Shown: in pieces, positions 59,706 through 64,000 of the stretch
How positions within the stretch are numbered: position 1 is the stretch's first letter
Layout of the letters: every line of letters begins with the position of its first letter
Source: Pedobacter suwonensis
GTDB taxonomy: Bacteria > Bacteroidota > Bacteroidia > Sphingobacteriales > Sphingobacteriaceae
DNA: 64,000 nt
Assembly: GCF_900111825.1 (NCBI RefSeq)
Contig: NZ_FOJM01000012.1
Coordinates: 124,001-188,000 of the forward strand
Direction of reading: 5' to 3'
Position numbers and translations under genes: made by a program
Notes under the pieces: model-generated
Database searches by the model: none
The model's input: only the letters and a program-made list of their open reading frames with translations
Told to the model about the DNA's origin: nothing

Positions 59706-60035
59706 AAACCGAAATAATTTGGTTAGACTATTACTATAATCAAATATAGTGATTTCCAGCTTTTCAAACGGTCATCCGAAAGCCTTGTTATCCGGCAATA
59801 TAACATCATTTCCACTGGCTGACCTTTAAAGCAGGTCGGGTTATAAAATGGTTACAAAACCTGAAACAATAATGCTATCAATTGATTCGATTATCCTATC
59901 TGTACCACCCAATTTGCCATTAGGTTTGTATCAGCCAAATCTTATTACCGTAAAATCATGATGAGCCATACCATTAAAAACCCTATATCAAACCCGCTCA
60001 GAATGGTTTTTAAAATTTAATTATCAATAATAATT
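59706..60035. other. Regulatory gap between the AraC and aldehyde dehydrogenase genes
   Basis: This 330-base AT-rich region separates the divergent regulator and dehydrogenase genes and should contain the AraC binding sites. The only box-like element is TTTGTATCA near 59930, which I would not call firm. No gene, terminator or repeat is seen. Confidence 0.5.
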
Positions 60036-61541
60036 ATGGAAAATTTAATTGAGAAACCTTCATTCAAATCCCACTATGATAACTATATAGGGGGAAAATT
60101 TGTAGCACCGGTTAAAGGTGCGTATTTTGATAATATATCGCCGATCGACGGTCAGGTTTTTACCAAGGCGGCCCATTCTACGAAAGAAGATTTAGAATTA
60201 GCCGTTGATGCTGCGCATGAGGCTTTTAAAACCTGGAGCAAAACCTCTTCTACCGAAAGAAGCATTATCTTAAATAAGATTGCACAAAGGATGGAGGATA
60301 ACCTCGAATACCTGGCCACTGTCGAAACCATCGACAATGGAAAAGCGGTTAGGGAAACTTTAGCTGCTGATTTACCGCTTGGCATAGACCATTTCAGGTA
60401 TTTTGCCGGTGTGATCCGTGCAGAAGAGGGTTCATTGTCAGAACTTGATCAAAATACAGTTTCCTTAATCGTACACGAGCCTATTGGCGTAGTGGCACAA
60501 ATTATTCCCTGGAACTTCCCTTTGTTGATGGGTATCTGGAAACTGGCCCCTGCGCTGGCCGCAGGTAACTGTGTGGTATTAAAACCTGCAGAAAGCACAC
60601 CTGTTTCGATTATGGTTTTAATGGAATTAATCGGTGATTTACTGCCTCCGGGTGTGGTTAACGTGGTAAACGGCTTCGGATCAGAACTTGGTCGGGCATT
60701 GGTTACTAATCCTAAAATTTCAAAAGCAGCATTTACAGGTTCTACCCCTACCGGAAGATTGGTGATGCAATATGCTACTGAAAATATCATCCCTGTTACC
60801 CTGGAACTTGGTGGAAAATCGCCAAATATCTTTTTTAGCTCGGTAATGGCAGAAGATGATGCTTTTCTAGATAAGGCAGTGGAAGGTGCGGTGATGTTTG
60901 CCTTAAATCAGGGCGAGATTTGCACCTGTCCCTCGCGTTTATTAATTCAGGAAGATATTTACGAAAAATTTATCGCAAAAGTAATCGAAAGAACCGAAGC
61001 AATAAAAATTGGTAATCCGCTGGATAGAACGGTGATGATGGGGGCGCAGGCTTCGAAAATCCAATATGAAAAAATTGCACAGTACATCAAATTAGGTAAA
61101 GAAGAAGGTGCAGAAGTATTAACTGGTGGAGGGGTAAATGAACTACCTGGCGAACTGGGTGGCGGTTACTATATAAAACCAACGATTTTTAAGGGTCATA
61201 ATAAAATGCGGATTTTCCAGGAAGAGATCTTTGGTCCGGTGTTGGCGGTAACGACCTTTAAAACCGTTGAAGAAGCCATTGAGATTGCAAACGATACTTT
61301 ATATGGTTTAGGCGCAGGGGTATGGACACGCGATGCTCATGAACTTTACCAGGTACCAAGAGCTATTCAGGCAGGTCGTGTTTGGGTAAATCAATATCAT
61401 TCTTATCCAGCAGGTGCTCCTTTTGGTGGCTACAAACAATCAGGTGTAGGCAGGGAAAACCATAAAATGATGCTGGGCCACTATCGTCAGACTAAAAATA
61501 TGTTGATTTCTTACGATAAAAACAAATTAGGTTTCTTTTAG
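60036..61541 (+). CDS. Aldehyde dehydrogenase (AcoD/ExaC-like)
   Basis: A 501-residue NAD-dependent dehydrogenase that oxidises aldehydes to acids. The catalytic Cys is C296 in [13 protein letters not shown] and the general base E257 in [34 protein letters not shown] and PAESTP bind NAD. The GEICTCPSR form and length (~500) resemble the acetaldehyde dehydrogenases AcoD/ExaC, so a small aliphatic aldehyde is a plausible substrate. The next gene, DUF779, is a classic neighbour of these enzymes. It is preceded by the divergent AraC gene. Confidence 0.93.
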   Translation: MENLIEKPSFKSHYDNYIGGKFVAPVKGAYFDNISPIDGQVFTKAAHSTKEDLELAVDAAHEAFKTWSKTSSTERSIILNKIAQRMEDNLEYLATVETIDNGKAVRETLAADLPLGIDHFRYFAGVIRAEEGSLSELDQNTVSLIVHEPIGVVAQIIPWNFPLLMGIWKLAPALAAGNCVVLKPAESTPVSIMVLMELIGDLLPPGVVNVVNGFGSELGRALVTNPKISKAAFTGSTPTGRLVMQYATENIIPVTLELGGKSPNIFFSSVMAEDDAFLDKAVEGAVMFALNQGEICTCPSRLLIQEDIYEKFIAKVIERTEAIKIGNPLDRTVMMGAQASKIQYEKIAQYIKLGKEEGAEVLTGGGVNELPGELGGGYYIKPTIFKGHNKMRIFQEEIFGPVLAVTTFKTVEEAIEIANDTLYGLGAGVWTRDAHELYQVPRAIQAGRVWVNQYHSYPAGAPFGGYKQSGVGRENHKMMLGHYRQTKNMLISYDKNKLGFF

Positions 61542-61650
61542 TTAGATCATAGTGGATGGTTTGCTGGTTCATAGCTTAGTGTTTCATCAAAACTAAATAC
61601 TGAGATAAATGAAACAAATATAAAGTCTATCAACCACCTGACCATCAACC
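61539..61650 (+). repeat. Stop-anchored quasi-repeat with complementary arms
   Basis: From the TAG stop of the dehydrogenase gene, GTGGATGG-TTTGCTGG-TTCATAG (61553-61575) is loosely complementary to CTATCAACCACCTGACCATCAACCAT (61626-61651), whose inner TCAACCA units lie 15 bp apart. It is a weaker member of the stop-anchored class with a possible long hairpin. Confidence 0.5.
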
Positions 61651-61693
61651 ATAAAAATCTCTGCTTCTAAAAATCAATTATAAAATTAACTTC

Positions 61694-62068
61694 ATGATCG
61701 AGCGAATAGACAGTACACAAAAAGCAAAGGAGCTGATTGCAGTACTTAAAGAAAAGCATGGAGAACTCATGTTTTACCAGGCTGGTGGCTGTTGTGAAGG
61801 TACACAGCCTCAATGCTTCGAAAAGGGAGGATACTACCTGCGGATGCGCGATGTTTGTTTGGGTGAAGTAGAAGGCTGCGAATTTTGGGTAGACAGGGAT
61901 CTTTTTGAATACTGGAAATTTTCGCACTTTACGTTAGATGTGCTGGATGGTTTCGGCGTAGGTGGTTTTTCTTTAGAAACTCCAATGCAGAAAACCTTCA
62001 AAATACATTACCGGTTATTCTCTGAAAAAGAGTTAGAAAATTTAACTCCGGTTAAAACAGCCGAGTAA
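61694..62068 (+). CDS. DUF779 family protein, partner of the aldehyde dehydrogenase
   Basis: A 124-residue cytoplasmic protein. MFYQAGGCCEGTQPQCFEKGGYYLRMRDVCLGEVEGCEFWVDRDLFEYWKFSHFTLDVLDGFGVGGFSLETPMQKTF is the DUF779 pattern (key parts: GGCCEGTQPQC, VEGCEFW, GGFSLETP). DUF779 proteins are almost always next to aldehyde dehydrogenases of the AcoD/ExaC type; their role is unknown. The several Cys suggest metal or redox chemistry. It lies 152 nt after the dehydrogenase and is probably in its operon. Confidence 0.9.
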   Translation: MIERIDSTQKAKELIAVLKEKHGELMFYQAGGCCEGTQPQCFEKGGYYLRMRDVCLGEVEGCEFWVDRDLFEYWKFSHFTLDVLDGFGVGGFSLETPMQKTFKIHYRLFSEKELENLTPVKTAE

Positions 62069-62090
62069 TTTTTGTGTATTTGGTAAACAC

Positions 62091-62124
62091 AGGTCAGCCT
62101 GGAGTAATCCGGCTGACTTTTTTT
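62091..62124 (+). terminator. Intrinsic terminator of the dehydrogenase-DUF779 unit
   Basis: GTCAGCC (62093-62099) pairs with GGCTGAC (62111-62117) with an inner TGGA/TCC helix, followed by seven T. Confidence 0.85.
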
Positions 62125-62208
62125 GTTGACTGTTCAGCCATGCTGATTTAGGCCAGCATCTTTCCTGTTTCTAAAAATTTATGCAATCTTTGCATTCAAA
62201 ACAAAATT

Positions 62209-62415
62209 ATGCGTAAACTATTTGCTGTCCTTTGTACCATCATTACCCTATTTGCCATTAAAGAAGCAATATATGTTTTCCTTTCTCAGGAAGCAGATAT
62301 GGTTAAACAGCGCCCGATCCTTATTGTCATTTCGTTAAGCATCTGTATCCCACTGATTGTGTTATCGCTGTGGCTGTGGACACCGCGTGGAAAGAAAAAC
62401 AATCAATCAAATTAA
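62209..62415 (+). CDS. Small two-helix membrane protein
   Basis: A 68-residue protein with two membrane helices (residues ~3-21 and ~38-57) and short polar ends. No family is recognised. An AATCTTTGC near 62188, close to the -7 consensus, may be its promoter. Its 3' end overlaps that of the convergent DCC gene by four bases. Confidence 0.6.
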   Translation: MRKLFAVLCTIITLFAIKEAIYVFLSQEADMVKQRPILIVISLSICIPLIVLSLWLWTPRGKKNNQSN

Positions 62416-62813
62416 GCAATAAACTTACCTTTCAATTCGGGCGTTGGCACCCAACAACTCTCCTGCTTTCCCCACCACTTGTAACGGTTTTTAGCTATCC
62501 TGTCGTAAACCCAATCACGAATGAATTTGGGAACGATGATAAATGTATAAAGCAAGGGAATTAATCCATTCATTTTGCGGGCCACCCGCAGTGCCGCTGA
62601 TGATTTGGTATAGAGCTTTTCATCCTCCAGCAATAGAATGGTATTCAACTTTTCCGGATCTGCATTAAATTTTGGCAGCATTTCTTTGGCATAATCACCC
62701 TGTAACGCCGAAAATTTAAATTGGTTCTTTTGATCATGCGCGATAACAAACTGTACAGATGAATTGCACAAGTTACAAACGCCATCAAAAAAGATTACAG
62801 GTTGCCGGATCAT
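62412..62813 (-). CDS. Thiol-disulfide oxidoreductase of the DCC family
   Basis: A 133-residue protein. VIFFDGVCNLCNSSVQFVIAHDQKNQFKFSALQGDYAKEM holds the DxxCxxC motif that names the DCC family (FDGVCNLC). The rest (LLLEDEKLYTKSSAALRVARKMNGLIPLLYTFIIVPKFIRDWVYDRIAKNRYKWWGKQESCWVP) matches the family C-terminus. The likely role is thiol-disulfide exchange, of unknown physiological purpose. It is convergent with the preceding small protein, overlapping its stop by four bases. Confidence 0.92.
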   Translation of the reverse strand: MIRQPVIFFDGVCNLCNSSVQFVIAHDQKNQFKFSALQGDYAKEMLPKFNADPEKLNTILLLEDEKLYTKSSAALRVARKMNGLIPLLYTFIIVPKFIRDWVYDRIAKNRYKWWGKQESCWVPTPELKGKFIA

Positions 62814-63058
62814 AGACTATAAAAATAATGTTTTAAATGCAAAAACAGCCATAACTCCGATCAAAATTTAAGCGAAAAGCAGAAAGTCTAAACCTTAAGT
62901 CGAATTACTCCTGTCGGACTAACTTCACCCTTTTTGTGATTTACCATTTCCATCCACATAAAATTATTTTTTTCCTTTTACTTTTTGATAACGAACATTT
63001 TAGCCGCAGAATCGTTAAAACAATCAATGTTCAACTTTCTTAGCTTAAAACATTTTTA

Positions 63059-63066
63059 TATATTTG
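63059..63066 (+). promoter_or_regulatory. -7 box of the pyrR-pyrB operon
   Basis: TATATTTG matches the consensus exactly. Its last three bases are the TTG that opens the longest ORF; ATG 63082, with a 15-nt leader, is the real start. The leader is too short for a PyrR attenuator. Confidence 0.65.
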
Positions 63067-63081
63067 CCCAATCCTTCTTCA

Positions 63082-63636
63082 ATGCAAAAGAAAACACTTC
63101 TTGACGGACAAAAAATTCAGATTACAATTAAGAGGCTCTGCCATCAATTAATTGAAAACCACGACGATTTCGCAAATACCGTTTTAATTGGCATCCAGCC
63201 AAGAGGTATCTTTTTGGCTGACCGCATTCATCAGGATCTTCAACAGATCTTAAAAAACAAGAAAATTTTAAAGGGAAACCTTGACATTACTTTCTTTAGA
63301 GATGATTTCCGACGAAAAGACGGATTGGTTACCGCGAGCAGCAACTCGATGGATTTCATTATTGAAGGCAAAAAAGTAATCCTGATTGATGATGTACTCT
63401 GGACAGGCAGAACCATTAGGGCAGCGCTCGACGCCCTGCTTGCTTATGGCCGCCCTGAAAAAGTGGAGCTCTTGGTTTTAATAGACCGGAGGTTTAGCCG
63501 ACACTTACCTATAGAACCTGATTACATTGGTCATCAGGTAGACAGCTTAAATTCACAACAGGTAAAAGTAACCTGGGCCAGCGAAGGAAGTGAAGATAAA
63601 GTGATTTTAATATCAGAACCGCCCCTTCCAAAATGA
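63082..63636 (+). CDS. pyrR: PyrR-type phosphoribosyltransferase / pyrimidine regulator
   Basis: A 184-residue protein of the type I PRTase fold. The PRPP loop is VILIDDVLWTGRTIRAALDALLAYGRPEKVELLVLIDRRFSRHLPIEPDYIG (key parts VILIDDVLWTGRT and ELLVLIDR); LIGIQPRGIFLADRI and KGNLDITFFRDDFRRKD also fit PyrR. In Firmicutes PyrR binds pyr mRNA to attenuate it and has weak uracil PRTase activity. Here the 5' leader is short, so it may regulate the downstream message or act mainly as an enzyme. PyrB follows after 93 nt. Confidence 0.9.
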   Translation: MQKKTLLDGQKIQITIKRLCHQLIENHDDFANTVLIGIQPRGIFLADRIHQDLQQILKNKKILKGNLDITFFRDDFRRKDGLVTASSNSMDFIIEGKKVILIDDVLWTGRTIRAALDALLAYGRPEKVELLVLIDRRFSRHLPIEPDYIGHQVDSLNSQQVKVTWASEGSEDKVILISEPPLPK

Positions 63637-63729
63637 GCCTAAATACCTTACAATAGGAATATTTGGCATGGAAGCGCTATCTGACAATTAAAACCAAATA
63701 ATAAAACAGAGAAAAACAATAAATAAAAA

Positions 63730-64000
63730 ATGGCAGCAGAAAAATTATCAACCCGACATCTTTTAGGCATTAAAGATATTAACCGGAATGATATCGAATT
63801 GATTTTCGAGACTGCAGATAATTTCAAGGAAGTGATTAACCGACCAATTAAAAAGGTTCCTTCACTTCGTGACATTACGATTGCCAATATCTTTTTCGAA
63901 AACTCTACCCGCACCAAACTTTCTTTCGAACTTGCTGAAAAAAGACTTTCGGCTGATGTGATTAATTTTGCAGCCTCCTCATCATCGGTAAGTAAAGGAG
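63730..64000 (+). CDS. pyrB: Aspartate carbamoyltransferase catalytic subunit, partial
   Basis: The first 90 codons of the enzyme that joins carbamoyl phosphate and aspartate in pyrimidine synthesis. [29 protein letters not shown] and the carbamoyl-phosphate motif [19 protein letters not shown] are diagnostic (STRTxxSFE), then the 80s loop begins at SSSSVSKG. The gene runs off the right edge. It is transcribed with pyrR, 93 nt upstream, giving a classic pyrRB order. Confidence 0.95.
   Translation, partial: MAAEKLSTRHLLGIKDINRNDIELIFETADNFKEVINRPIKKVPSLRDITIANIFFENSTRTKLSFELAEKRLSADVINFAASSSSVSKG

Overview
The window looks like chromosomal DNA of a Bacteroidota bacterium close to Pedobacter (Sphingobacteriaceae). 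Three things support this. The DNA is AT-rich with Bacteroidota-type -7 promoter boxes (TAnnTTTG) ahead of many genes. Several families are typical of the phylum (DUF4294, DUF4783, BshB1 of bacillithiol synthesis, a LolC/E-like permease standing alone). There are many Sec and lipoprotein signals of the Bacteroidota style. The genus is an inference from overall protein character; no rRNA or tRNA gene was recognised. About 58 protein genes fill the window, mostly single genes or short operons, and I see no prophage, insertion sequence, CRISPR array or plasmid function.

Layout. 1-5.5 kb: the 5' part of a Zn/Cd-type P1B ATPase (runs off the left edge), an M13 peptidase, a DUF2625 protein and an MmcQ/YjbR protein. 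5.7-11.8 kb: MnmD tRNA methyltransferase, an aldo/keto reductase, then AI-2E exporter / small membrane protein / DoxX / MazG, then YchJ and TruA. 12.2-19.2 kb: FtsX-like permease, NamZ-like DUF1343 lipoprotein, a three-PAS histidine kinase, topoisomerase IB, Fmt. 19.8-26.8 kb: class IV aminotransferase and RluD-type synthase, a beta-barrel-like protein, an ACC-deaminase-family enzyme, a divergent HxlR/NAD(P)H oxidoreductase pair, and lysine 6-transaminase. 27.4-36.4 kb: acyl-CoA dehydrogenase, a 1.2-kb tandem array, BshB1, glutathione peroxidase, DUF4294, RelA/SpoT, Fur, PurA. 36.7-47.9 kb: PabB, M48 protease, PlsY, NadC, DUF4783, GpmI plus a lipoprotein, a TPR protein, Lon, an LpxR-like protein. 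48-56.7 kb: a MACPF lipoprotein, divergent ArfB/Cmk, DUF1080, a TPM protein, an SH3 protein, RpsA. 57-64 kb: GH20 hexosaminidase, AraC / aldehyde dehydrogenase / DUF779, small proteins, PyrR and the start of PyrB.

The genes are largely housekeeping: tRNA modification and translation (MnmD, TruA, RluD, Fmt, ArfB, RpsA), nucleotide metabolism (MazG, PurA, Cmk, PyrR-PyrB), stringent response and proteostasis (RelA/SpoT, Lon), cofactors (NadC, PabB), metal and redox control (P1B ATPase, Fur, BshB1, glutathione peroxidase), and envelope turnover (NamZ-like, GH20, LpxR-like, LolC/E-like).

The most unusual material is between the genes. At least eight loci carry short-period arrays with an almost exact 7-bp (sometimes 8-bp) rhythm: a fixed 2-4 nt core and free remaining positions, with a different core at each locus. 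Several start at, or inside, the stop codon of the upstream gene, and some have a loosely complementary second arm. A second class is a five-copy, ~243-bp tandem array at 28.8-30.0 kb. A third is a family of hairpins whose outer ends read CGTCA...TGACG. Promoter boxes show that many of the longest-ORF starts are wrong and that four genes (rluD, arfB, cmk and probably pabB) may be transcribed without a leader.
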